Below are positions 1-6,926 of a DNA stretch of 64,000 bases, piece by piece. The stretch lies in NCBI RefSeq assembly GCF_902497555.1, contig NZ_CABVGP010000002.1, positions 1,376,501 through 1,440,500 on the forward strand, written 5' to 3'. The notes beneath the pieces were generated by a model. It was given only the letters and a program-made list of their open reading frames with translations, had not been told where the DNA came from and made no database searches. Each line of letters starts with the position of its first letter. Position 1 is the first letter of the stretch. The translations under genes and the position numbers were made by a program. Source of the stretch: Amycolatopsis camponoti. Its GTDB lineage: Bacteria; Actinomycetota; Actinomycetes; Mycobacteriales; Pseudonocardiaceae.

Positions 1-60
1 CCGGGGCAGTGGCGACCTTCCCATCCCCATCAGCCGCAGAATAGAGCTCCAGCACGATGA
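1..60 (+). pseudogene. Decayed copy of the XRE-toroid gene end and cupin gene start
   Basis: Bases 3-25 match 2797-2819 with two differences. Bases 31-46 are identical to 2896-2911, and bases 52-60 are identical to 2918-2926. These are the last codons of the toroid-regulator gene, its stop, and the start codon of the cupin gene further along. About 70 bases present in the intact copy are missing here, which shifts the frame, so no toroid C-terminus can be made. The ATG at 57 opens only 24 codons and stops at 129-131, overlapping the start of the next gene. This is seen directly in the sequence. That a second operon copy once lay upstream is inferred; its remainder would be outside the window. 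Confidence 0.7.
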
Positions 61-127
61 CCAATCCAACTCGTAGCGCCGGCAACTGCGACGTTCCGCT
101 CTGCTCGGCCGAAGGAAATCGATCGTC

Positions 128-385
128 ATGAAACCTTGGCTGCAGGCGTTGTTCCAGGCCGCAGCGGCTCGTGGTGCTACAGGCGTCATCGTGCTGGTGC
201 TGATCGTCGCCCTGACCTGCGTACTGTCTGGCACCCCTCCGGCGACCATCTACGCCATTGCCGTCCTGCTGATGGCGGCCACACTCTTGATCGTCGCCGT
301 GCTCGGTGCTTTTCAGTACTCTCGTGCAACCGATCCTGAGGACAAACTCGGCTCTCGGCAGGACGAGGAACCGCCGGCGGAATGA
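128..385 (+). CDS. Small two-helix membrane protein, unknown function
   Basis: This 85-residue protein has two hydrophobic segments (about residues 17-35 and 39-62) joined by a short proline-containing turn. A charged, acidic C-terminal tail follows. It is probably an integral membrane protein with a cytoplasmic tail. GAAGGAA lies about 11 bases before the ATG, and the start overlaps the stop of a 24-codon remnant frame (ATGA). It sits just downstream of the decayed operon copy and converges on the membrane-protein gene at 467-1039. I do not recognise the family. A small membrane protein of similar size (5888-6160) lies at the other end of the island, but I see no clear similarity between them. 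Confidence 0.6.
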   Translation: MKPWLQALFQAAAARGATGVIVLVLIVALTCVLSGTPPATIYAIAVLLMAATLLIVAVLGAFQYSRATDPEDKLGSRQDEEPPAE

Positions 386-466
386 ACAGGTCCCGCTTTG
401 GTGATCGCCCTGTGCGGTTGCTGTGCGCCGCACCCGGCGCCCACCTGGTGGACGCCGGGCGCGGGG

Positions 467-1039
467 TCAGCTGTGCGCCCGGAGCGGGACGACCTCGCCC
501 GGCGACGCCGCGCGTCCCGGCTCACGCCGGATCGCCGTCGTGCAGATCGTCAGCGTGATCAGGGCCGCGTACTTCGGGTGGCGGTCGACGTAGACCTCCG
601 TCGTGAAGCACGCCGCCGCCAGTGCCGCGCGGCCCGCGTGGATCTGCTCGAACCCGATGCCCGCCGGGCAGAACAGCCAGACCATGACGTCGCCGTCGAC
701 CGGGCGGGTCCAGAGGATCGCCGGCCGGCGGCCGTCCACCGTGCAGATGCGCGCGCCCGCGAAACCCGTGCGCAGGCGGTGCTGCACGACGATCGCGCGC
801 AGCCGGCCGCGGACGTGGCGGCGGGCCGCGCGCCAGTAGAAGACCCAGTTGAACGCCACCACCAGGGCGACCAGGGACCAGATCAGCCCCAGCGCGAGGA
901 CGGCGTTGACCACGGCGTAGGGCAGGAGCGTCACGGCGAGGATCTCGTAACGCCAGTGGTAGAGCCGCAGGACCGGGTTGGGCCGCTTGACGTGGGTCAG
1001 CTGCCGGGCCAGTTCGGTGGCGTGGTGGTCGCGGTTCAT
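467..1039 (-). CDS. Two-helix membrane protein with conserved cytoplasmic domain (paralogue A)
   Basis: The 190-residue product has a short polar N-terminus, two adjacent hydrophobic segments (about residues 33-70) and a soluble C-terminal domain of about 110 residues. It is clearly paralogous to the product of 5274-5891: both have LYHWR(Y/W)EILA at the first helix, a PAILW(T/S)RP motif, VYVDRHP(K/R)YA near the end, and an identical VVPLRAHS C-terminus. The ATG overlaps the stop of the upstream zinc-ribbon-like gene (ATGA), so the two genes form an operon and are probably translationally coupled. I do not recognise the family. The duplication at both ends of the island suggests that the module repeats. 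Confidence 0.75.
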   Translation of the reverse strand: MNRDHHATELARQLTHVKRPNPVLRLYHWRYEILAVTLLPYAVVNAVLALGLIWSLVALVVAFNWVFYWRAARRHVRGRLRAIVVQHRLRTGFAGARICTVDGRRPAILWTRPVDGDVMVWLFCPAGIGFEQIHAGRAALAAACFTTEVYVDRHPKYAALITLTICTTAIRREPGRAASPGEVVPLRAHS

Positions 1040-1353
1040 GGCCGTGCTCCTTTCCCTCCCTCGGCGGCCGCGACCGCGGGCGCCGAGCGGACGACTCCGG
1101 TGCCGGCGCAGGCCGGGCAGGCCGCGCCGTCGGTGCGGGTGAGCCCGTGGCCGCCGCAGGAACCGCAGGCGTGCACGGTGTCCCACCGGGGGTCGCGGTA
1201 GACGCGGGTGCCTCGGGCCCCGCGCCGGACTTCCCAGCCGCGCTCGGTGGCGCGGGCGTCTTCTTCGGCGGCGAACAGCCACTCGCCGAGGCGGAGCACC
1301 AGCCGGTCGAACCAACCGGGCCCGCGGGACGTAGGTAGGTTGTGGTCTTTCAT
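1036..1353 (-). CDS. Small zinc-ribbon-like protein (DnaJ-type CxxCxGxG motifs)
   Basis: The product is 105 residues from the ATG at 1353. A basic and aromatic N-terminal half is followed by CGSCGGHG and CPACAGTG, the paired CxxCxGxG motifs typical of DnaJ-like zinc-binding ribbons. No J-domain is present. It probably binds one zinc ion and acts as a small adaptor or nucleic-acid- or protein-binding factor; the specific role is not known. It is the first gene of a two-gene operon with the membrane protein at 467-1039. It diverges from the XRE regulator across a spacer containing a strong palindrome, so both directions may be controlled by that regulator. An open frame extends upstream to 1596, but its composition is not protein-like. 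Confidence 0.65.
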   Translation of the reverse strand: MKDHNLPTSRGPGWFDRLVLRLGEWLFAAEEDARATERGWEVRRGARGTRVYRDPRWDTVHACGSCGGHGLTRTDGAACPACAGTGVVRSAPAVAAAEGGKGARP

Positions 1354-1618
1354 CGTGACACCCCCGGCGACTCCGCACGGACTCGAACGGGCAGCCCGGC
1401 AAGGGCGCCCACGGGCGGCTCGGGGAGGCCGCCGGGCACTTTGCGTAGTGCCCCAGCTGCGCGTGGTCGCGGCCATTGCGACGAACAGGGGGGCCGCGAG
1501 CAGGGGTTTCAACCCGTTCGGGCGAGTCGACCCCAGTCCGCACCAACAAAGAGTCGCCGGTGGGATAGAGTGCGCTCTGTGTCCACATTCTGTCACCTCC
1601 CTACCCTCGCCTACTGGT

Positions 1619-1650
1619 GTAGGTAAGCCTGATGTCGCAGGCTTACCTAC
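1619..1650. promoter_or_regulatory. Palindromic operator between divergent genes
   Basis: GTAGGTAAGCCT (1619-1630) and its exact reverse complement AGGCTTACCTAC (1639-1650) flank an 8-base spacer. A second, smaller dyad (CCTAC, four bases, GTAGG) overlaps its left edge at about 1611-1624. The element lies in the 270-330 base gap between the zinc-ribbon gene and the XRE regulator. It is the kind of site an XRE repressor uses for autoregulation. The ATG at 1632 lies inside the spacer, which argues that the real start of the regulator is downstream. The dyad is seen directly; binding is inferred. Confidence 0.65.
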
Positions 1651-1688
1651 ATTCTACGTCGGCCGGGGCCCGGTCGATAGGTACTGAT

Positions 1689-2909
1689 GTGGTAACGGCC
1701 GAGGGCGTGGGCGCCGAACTGCGCCGGCTGCGCAAGGCCGCCGGGCAGACGCAGGCGGACGTGGCCCGGATCGTCGGCGTGAGCCGCGCGAACCTGACCC
1801 AGTGGGAGACCGGGCGCTACCTGCCGTCGGCGGAGAACGCCCGGTTGCTCGACGATCACTTCCGGGCGGCTAATGCCCTGGTTGAGATGGCCGAAGCGGC
1901 CCGCTCGCCCGGGCCGGTGACCGCCGGGGTCCTGACCACCGGAGGCTCCCTGCTGGAGGTCTTCCGCCGGGCCGGGGCCAGCCTGGCCGAGGAGCTGATC
2001 CGCGACGGCGACGGCCGCCCGGTCGGCTGGCGCCACAACCTCCAGAAGCGGGGCGCGCACACGACGCTCGCCACCGCCTACGGGATCTCGGCCATGAGCG
2101 TGGTAGGCGAGCCCTACATCGACCTACATGCGCTCGTCGACGACCTCTACGCGAAGCGTTCCGAGTTCGGCTGGCAGGGCCGGTCGGGCGGCCGCCGCCC
2201 CGAGGTCACCGCGGCCGTCGTGGGCGCGCTGTTCCAAGCCAGCACCATCCTCCCGGCCGAGGAGGGACTGGCCCACCTCGAGCACTCGCTCGACGATCGC
2301 AGCCGGACGCGGCCGTTCCTCCTCTCGGCCGCGCTGCGCACTTCGGTCCGGCTCGCGCCCGACGCCCCCCTGACCCGGCGCCTGACGGACGACCTCCTCG
2401 CGGCCCGGCTCGACTTCGACGGCGTCCCGCTCTGGGGTGAGAAGAAGGAAGAGGGGCTGGTCGCGCCGGAGCCGTCCACGGCGCACACGGCGCGGGCGGT
2501 GGTGTCCCTGCGCGAACTGCTGCGCTCCGGGCACGGCAGCGCCGAAGTCTCCGACGCCGTCGAGGTCGGCACCCGCTGGCTCGTCGAACGGATCCACCCG
2601 GACGACGGCGTTTCGGAAGATCTCGCCCTTCCCCAGCCCGGTGGGCTCCCGGACGTGCGGATCACGATCAAGCACTTCACTTCCGCCTGGGTCCTCCAGG
2701 CGCTGGCCGAGGCGCCACAAGTGCCGGTGGCCAGGTTGAGCCGCGCGCTCAATTCCCTGTGGGAACGCTACGAACCCGGGCGCGGCCTGTGGGCTTGGGG
2801 CAGCGGCGATCTTCCCATCTGGATGACCCTGGACGCCGTGACGGCCTTGCGCGCGATCGCGCTGGCCTTCCCGGCGCCGCAGTTCCTGCCCCCAGCAGCC
2901 GCAGAATAG
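1689..2909 (+). CDS. XRE-family regulator fused to an alpha/alpha-toroid (prenyltransferase/terpene-cyclase-like) domain
   Basis: Residues about 5-60 form a classical XRE helix-turn-helix: GAELRRLRKAAGQTQADVAR, then VSRANLTQWETGRY. The remaining 340 residues are rich in repeated helices with W and G positions (for example SEFGWQGR, GLWAWGSGD and PIWMTLDAVTALRAI) that resemble the alpha/alpha toroid of prenyltransferases and squalene/terpene cyclases. No catalytic DxDD is evident, so the toroid may be a ligand sensor. I place the start at GTG 1689, because the alternative ATG 1632 lies within the operator palindrome and adds a poor N-terminus. The gene heads an operon with the cupin gene (13-base gap), the Dcd-like gene and the ThiL-like gene. 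The toroid assignment is by pattern only. Confidence 0.75.
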   Translation: MVTAEGVGAELRRLRKAAGQTQADVARIVGVSRANLTQWETGRYLPSAENARLLDDHFRAANALVEMAEAARSPGPVTAGVLTTGGSLLEVFRRAGASLAEELIRDGDGRPVGWRHNLQKRGAHTTLATAYGISAMSVVGEPYIDLHALVDDLYAKRSEFGWQGRSGGRRPEVTAAVVGALFQASTILPAEEGLAHLEHSLDDRSRTRPFLLSAALRTSVRLAPDAPLTRRLTDDLLAARLDFDGVPLWGEKKEEGLVAPEPSTAHTARAVVSLRELLRSGHGSAEVSDAVEVGTRWLVERIHPDDGVSEDLALPQPGGLPDVRITIKHFTSAWVLQALAEAPQVPVARLSRALNSLWERYEPGRGLWAWGSGDLPIWMTLDAVTALRAIALAFPAPQFLPPAAAE

Positions 2910-2922
2910 AGAAGCCCGCACG

Positions 2923-3672
2923 ATGAGCACGACACCTCCGGTGGTCAACGGCGATCACCCGTTCCCGCGGCAGCTCGCGGAAGCGTTGCGCGGCAACGGT
3001 TCCCGGCCCGGCCTGGACCAGCTCCGGGCAACGGCGGAGTACATCCGCGCCCACCGCGGCGCGTTCGCCGACTGGCTGCGCGACCTGGCGGCCGACGCCC
3101 CGGCCGTCGCCGAGATCGCGAAACGCTCGTACTGGCACCCCAACGGCTTCGCGAAGATCGTCCTCCACACGGGTGTCGAACCCGAGTTCCGCGTCCGCCT
3201 CCACGTCTGGCCGGAAAGCGAGACCGTCTCCCGCGGCGAGTCCAACCCGCACAGCCACCGCTGGGAGTTCGCCTCCCACGTGCTCGCCGGCACGGGCATG
3301 CACATGGTCGAGTTCACCGAGACCGCCGAGCGGGGCAAGCCGTTCCGGCGGTTCCGCTACGGCGCCGACCCCGCGAACCCGGCCGCACTGGTGTCCGACG
3401 GCGAGGTACGGCTCAAACGCCGTGCGGTGCCCCACGTCCAGGGCGGCGACGTCTACACGTGCGACACCGCGGTCGTCCACACGGTGCGGCCGATCGACGC
3501 CGGGCTGACCGCGACGGTCGTCGTCCAAGGTCCCCGCCGGACGCCCACCACGGTCGTCTACTGCGAGCCGGGGGAGAGCGACGACCAGCCGAACTTCGAC
3601 CTCACCGAAGAAGACTTCGAGGAACTCGTGATCGCGGTACTGGCGAACCTGGACAGCGGGGTCGCAGCATGA
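2923..3672 (+). CDS. Cupin-fold protein, possible metal-dependent dioxygenase-like enzyme
   Basis: The product is 249 residues. A helical N-terminal part of about 75 residues is followed by a beta-rich region with NPHSHRWEF (His110 and His112) and VLAGTG. A later TAVVHTVRP supplies a third histidine. This HxH...H arrangement is how small cupins such as cysteine-dioxygenase-type enzymes bind a metal. I cannot name the substrate. The C-terminus is acidic. The gene begins 13 bases after the XRE-toroid gene and its stop overlaps the next start (ATGA), so it belongs to the four-gene operon. A relic of its first codons is also found at 57-60. Confidence 0.65.
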   Translation: MSTTPPVVNGDHPFPRQLAEALRGNGSRPGLDQLRATAEYIRAHRGAFADWLRDLAADAPAVAEIAKRSYWHPNGFAKIVLHTGVEPEFRVRLHVWPESETVSRGESNPHSHRWEFASHVLAGTGMHMVEFTETAERGKPFRRFRYGADPANPAALVSDGEVRLKRRAVPHVQGGDVYTCDTAVVHTVRPIDAGLTATVVVQGPRRTPTTVVYCEPGESDDQPNFDLTEEDFEELVIAVLANLDSGVAA

Positions 3673-4259
3673 TGCTCGTGAAGCGGGACCGCAACGGCGT
3701 GCTGACCGACCGGGGCATCCGGCGGGCCCACGCGACCGGCGAGCTGCGGGTGGACCCGTTCGACGCCGCGCTCGTGCGGCCGGCCGCGCTGAGCCTGCGG
3801 CTCGGCCACGAGGCGTTCAGCCTCGTGACCCGCGGGCCGGTCGACGTCGCGGACCGGTCGACCCACCCCGAGCTGGTCCCGAAGGCGCTGGACGCGAGCG
3901 GGCGGCTGGCCATCGACCCCGGCGAGGTCGTGCTCGCGCCGACGCTCGAGAAGATCGGCCTGTCCGAAAACCTCGCCGGGCTCGTCGACGGCACCAGCGA
4001 CTACGCGCGGCTCGGGATCGGCGTGGTCCTGTGCGGGCAGGTCAGCCCGGGCTTCGGCCGGGACGGCGGCGCCGTGCTCACCCTGGAGATCGTCAACCAC
4101 CTCCGGCACCCGGTGCTGGTGTATCCCGGCGCCCGGATCTGCAACTTGATGTTGTTCGCTTCGTCCGGGAGCGAGCGGCCCTACGGCACCATGCCGCACA
4201 ACTACTCGAGCGACCACGTGGTCGTCGCGTCCCGATTGGCGGATCATGTCCGGCACTGA
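3669..4259 (+). CDS. dCTP deaminase / dUTPase-fold protein (Dcd-like)
   Basis: The 196-residue product has the order of motifs seen in dCTP deaminases. RPAALSLRLG is near residue 33, PGEVVLAPTLEKI near 87, TSDYARLGIG near 112, SPGFGRDGG near 125 and TLEIVNH near 138. The serine and arginine of the usual RSSLARLG motif and the catalytic glutamate of TLE are kept, while part of the substrate loop is changed. It probably deaminates dCTP or a related nucleotide, or binds one. A housekeeping dcd would normally not lie in such an operon. The start overlaps the cupin stop (ATGA) and its end overlaps the ThiL-like start by 14 bases, so translation is coupled. Dcd-type proteins are known in antiphage defence; whether that applies here is a guess. 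Confidence 0.8.
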   Translation: MMLVKRDRNGVLTDRGIRRAHATGELRVDPFDAALVRPAALSLRLGHEAFSLVTRGPVDVADRSTHPELVPKALDASGRLAIDPGEVVLAPTLEKIGLSENLAGLVDGTSDYARLGIGVVLCGQVSPGFGRDGGAVLTLEIVNHLRHPVLVYPGARICNLMLFASSGSERPYGTMPHNYSSDHVVVASRLADHVRH

Positions 4260-5277
4260 ACTTTGCCTCGGCGACCTGGGCGAGCGGGGCATCCAGGAAA
4301 AGGTCCTGCGGCCGCGGTACGGAAGCACCGAAGGCTTCGGCGACGACAGCGCGTTCCTGGCCAAGGTGGACCGGCCGAGCGAGCTCGTCGCGACGACGGA
4401 CAGCTGCCCGACCCCCGTCGTCGACCTGCTGCGCGAACCCGACCTGTACCACGCGGGCTGGCTGCTCGCGACGATCAACCTGTCCGACCTGGCCGCCGCC
4501 GGGGCCGAGCCGCTGGGTCTCGTCGTCAACTACACGCTGCCCAAGACGACGACGGTCGTGGCGTTCGAGCGGCTGCTCGACGGTGTCGACGACTGTTGCC
4601 GCGCGCACGGGACGAAGGTCGCCGGCGGCGACCTCCGCGACGGCTCCCCGCAGCTCACCGCGACGGCCATCGGGCGCTGTGCTCCGGGTAGCAGGCTGCG
4701 GCGTTCCGGTGCGAAGGCCGGCGACCACTTGATGCTGGTCGGTTCCCCCGGCTACCTCTGGGCCGCGGCGCTGCTCGAGACCGGGCGGGCGACGCTCCCG
4801 AAGCCGGCTCGCGACGAGATATGGGACCGTGCCCGCCGCCCGATGGCTCAGCTGAAGGCGGGTCGGACGCTGGCCGAAGCCGGGCACGTGCGGACGGCGA
4901 TGGACGTCTCCGACGGCCTGTTCGCCACGGTCCGCACGCTCTGCGAGGCGAACGGCCTCGGCGCGGTGGTCACCGGTGAGTTCGCTCTCGACGAGCCCGT
5001 GGCCGCGGTCGCCGCCCAGTGCGGAGTGCGGGCGTTCGACCTCGCCGAAACCTGGGGTGACTGGGGTCTGGTCGTGGTGGCCGAGGACGCCGGTCAGGTC
5101 CGGAAGACGCTGGCCGAAGAAGACATCCCGGTGCAGGAGATCGGGTCGTTCACCGCGGACACCGCGATCACGAAGGGAACCGCTCCCTGGCAGGGGATCG
5201 CCCAGGAGCGGTTCTCGACGAGCTCGTGGCACGGCGGTGAACTGTCCACTTTGGTCACCGAGGTGCTGGGCGTCTAG
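4246..5277 (+). CDS. ThiL-like kinase of the AIR-synthase superfamily
   Basis: The 343-residue product shows the ThiL/PurM signature: GFGDDSA (residues 31-37), TTDSCP (50-55), NLSDLAAAGAEP (78-89), GGDL near 128 and AMDVSDGL near 220. These acidic loops bind Mg-ATP and the phosphate acceptor in thiamine-monophosphate kinase. It could be a true thiamine-phosphate kinase, but the operon (regulator, cupin, dCTP-deaminase-like) has no thiamine gene. A phosphotransfer or amidation step on another nucleotide-like substrate is therefore just as plausible. It starts inside the Dcd-like gene (14-base overlap) and ends 4 bases into the convergent membrane-protein gene. Confidence 0.8.
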   Translation: MSGTELCLGDLGERGIQEKVLRPRYGSTEGFGDDSAFLAKVDRPSELVATTDSCPTPVVDLLREPDLYHAGWLLATINLSDLAAAGAEPLGLVVNYTLPKTTTVVAFERLLDGVDDCCRAHGTKVAGGDLRDGSPQLTATAIGRCAPGSRLRRSGAKAGDHLMLVGSPGYLWAAALLETGRATLPKPARDEIWDRARRPMAQLKAGRTLAEAGHVRTAMDVSDGLFATVRTLCEANGLGAVVTGEFALDEPVAAVAAQCGVRAFDLAETWGDWGLVVVAEDAGQVRKTLAEEDIPVQEIGSFTADTAITKGTAPWQGIAQERFSTSSWHGGELSTLVTEVLGV

Positions 5278-5891
5278 CTGTGCGCCCGCAGGGGAACCAC
5301 GTTGCTGGGCAGGACCGCCCGCTCACGCGGGGCCTCGGTCGGGCTGATCGTCAGCGTCACGAGGCTCGCGTACCTCGGGTGGCGGTCGACGTACACCTCC
5401 GGGACCGCGCACGCCGCCGCGAGGACCATCCGGTTGCGGTGCAGGTGTTCGAACGCTTCGCGGCCGAACAGCGACACCACGACGTCGCCGCCGCGGGGGC
5501 GGGACCACAGGATCGCCGGGAGGCGGCCGCCGGGCAGGCGCAGCAACGGGAACGCCGCGCGCAGGCGGTGCTGCAGCCGGACCGCCTGGATCCGGGTCCG
5601 CACCTGGCGGCGGCGCAGCAGCGCCCACCCGAGCGCGGTGACGAAGACGGCCGACGCCCACAGCGGGCCGGCCCACATCGCGAACGTCACCAGGGCGTAC
5701 GGGAGCAGCGTCATCGCCAGGATCTCCCACCGCCAGTGGTAGAGCCGGGCGGCGAACGACGCTTGCCTGCTGGTCATTTCGGTGTTCCTTCCGGTCAGCC
5801 GGCGGCGCAGCAGGCCGCCGAGGTGGCGCGAGAGACGTCCGGCGGCGATGCCGAGCACGAGCGCGGCGACGATCACCGGCCCCGACGTCAT
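5274..5891 (-). CDS. Membrane protein with conserved cytoplasmic domain (paralogue B)
   Basis: This is the paralogue of the product of 467-1039: LYHWRWEILAMTLLPYA, PAILWSRP, VYVDRHPRYA and the identical VVPLRAHS end are shared. From the ATG at 5891 it has 205 residues and an extra N-terminal hydrophobic helix. That start overlaps the stop of the upstream gene (ATGA). A second in-frame ATG at 5777 has a much better ribosome site (GGAAGGA, 8 bases away), would give 167 residues, and may be the main or an alternative start. The gene lies downstream of a small membrane-protein gene and converges on the ThiL-like gene with a 4-base overlap. The function is unknown. Confidence 0.7.
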   Translation of the reverse strand: MTSGPVIVAALVLGIAAGRLSRHLGGLLRRRLTGRNTEMTSRQASFAARLYHWRWEILAMTLLPYALVTFAMWAGPLWASAVFVTALGWALLRRRQVRTRIQAVRLQHRLRAAFPLLRLPGGRLPAILWSRPRGGDVVVSLFGREAFEHLHRNRMVLAAACAVPEVYVDRHPRYASLVTLTISPTEAPRERAVLPSNVVPLRAHS

Positions 5892-6160
5892 GTCGGGATC
5901 CTGGTCTTGGGGGTGGGCTCGGGCCGGGTGTCGCGGTCCCGGCCGAGCTTGTAGGTCCAGCGCCACCCCGCCCAGATCGCGACGACGGATCCCAGCAGGA
6001 CCAGCACGAAGGCCTGGCCCACGAGCCCGTCGAGCGGCGCGAGCCGCAGCAGCACCAGCAGTGCCCAGATCTGTGTGGCGGTGAACGGGATGACGAGCCC
6101 GGCCGCGTAGACGCCCCGGCGCCAGCGGCTCTGGCCCGGTGCGGTGGTGTAGGGGTCCAT
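5888..6160 (-). CDS. Small two-helix membrane protein, unknown function
   Basis: The 90-residue product has two hydrophobic segments (about residues 20-40 and 48-67) and a basic, proline-rich C-terminal tail. It is the first gene of a two-gene operon with paralogue B; the stop overlaps the next start (ATGA). The start lies 49 bases from a perfect Crp-type palindrome (6209-6234), so the operon is a likely target of the Crp-family protein encoded just beyond it. I do not recognise the family. With paralogue B it may form a membrane complex that is switched by the cyclase/Crp pair, but this is inference from position only. Confidence 0.65.
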   Translation of the reverse strand: MDPYTTAPGQSRWRRGVYAAGLVIPFTATQIWALLVLLRLAPLDGLVGQAFVLVLLGSVVAIWAGWRWTYKLGRDRDTRPEPTPKTRIPT

Positions 6161-6208
6161 GAGTGCCCTCCTCTGCCCGTGGATCCAGGAAACCTCCGGC
6201 TCGCCGCA

Positions 6209-6234
6209 CCTTCTGTGTCAGCTGACACAGAAGG
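6209..6234. promoter_or_regulatory. Perfect 26-bp palindrome with Crp-type half sites
   Basis: CCTTCTGTGTCAG and its exact reverse complement abut with no spacer. The core reads TGTGT, six bases, ACACA, the same 5-6-5 spacing as the Crp consensus TGTGA-N6-TCACA. It lies 7 bases past the stop of the Crp-family gene and 49 bases before the start of the 5888-6160 membrane operon on the same strand. It is therefore placed to be an operator for that operon. A terminator role for the crp gene is possible, but there is no loop and no T-run. Confidence 0.7.
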
Positions 6235-6240
6235 CGGGAT

Positions 6241-6912
6241 TCAGCTCGCCAGTCGTCGAAGTTCAGCCAGGCGGTGGATCGTCACCTGTCTTCTGCCGGT
6301 GCTGATGACGCCTTGCCGCCTCAGGTCGCGCGTCGCGCGCGCCCAGGATTCGCGGGAGATCGCCGCGGTCATCGCCAGTTCGGCCTGGGTGGCGGGGACG
6401 GCGATCCGGATGTCCGTCCCGTGGGCGATACCGTGCTGGACGGCCAGTTGCATCAGCTGCGCGGCCACCCGCCGCGCGGCGGCGCCGCCCCCGACCTCAA
6501 GCCACTGCCGGCCGACCGACCGCAGCCGCGTCGACAGCACGAGCAGCAACGCCCACGAGATCCGCGACCGCGTCCGGCACAGAGCGGCGAAGCGGTCGCC
6601 CGCCACTTCCAGGACCTCGACGTCGTCGAGGGCTTCGACGGTCGCCGAGCGCGGCTGGGCGTCGATGGCGGCCAGTTCGCCGACGACGTCACCCTGGCCG
6701 CGCACCCCGACGACGACCTCGCGCCCGTCCGGCGTCCCGTGCACGATCCGCACGTGCCCGGCGATCACGACCAGCACGACGCTGGAGCGGTCGCCTTCCC
6801 GGCAGAGGGTCCCGCCGCGCGGATAGCTGCGCCGCGTGCCGGAGCCCGCCAGGACCTTGCGATCGGCCGGGGCCAGGTCGGCCCAGAATCCGGTCTGTTC
6901 CACGTCCCCCAC
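6241..6912 (-). CDS. Crp/Fnr-family transcriptional regulator
   Basis: The 223-residue product has a cyclic-nucleotide-binding domain (residues about 10-120) and a C-terminal winged helix (about 150-215, with TQAELAMTAAISRESWARA as the helix-turn-helix). The phosphate-binding cassette reads GELAAIDAQPRSATV. The Glu, Arg and Ser that contact the cyclic phosphate in E. coli Crp are kept, so real cNMP binding is likely. It lies 14 bases downstream of a class III cyclase-like gene on the same strand, giving a self-contained signal and receptor pair. The palindrome just beyond its stop fits Crp half-site spacing and sits before the next operon. The ligand (cAMP, cGMP or another) cannot be told from sequence. 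Confidence 0.85.
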   Translation of the reverse strand: MGDVEQTGFWADLAPADRKVLAGSGTRRSYPRGGTLCREGDRSSVVLVVIAGHVRIVHGTPDGREVVVGVRGQGDVVGELAAIDAQPRSATVEALDDVEVLEVAGDRFAALCRTRSRISWALLLVLSTRLRSVGRQWLEVGGGAAARRVAAQLMQLAVQHGIAHGTDIRIAVPATQAELAMTAAISRESWARATRDLRRQGVISTGRRQVTIHRLAELRRLAS

Positions 6913-6926
6913 CTCGCTTCCGGTCC

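Noticed and set aside
1354..1596. Upstream extension of the zinc-ribbon gene to 1596.
   Set aside because: The extension lacks protein-like composition, and the ATG at 1353 gives a sensible 105-residue product.
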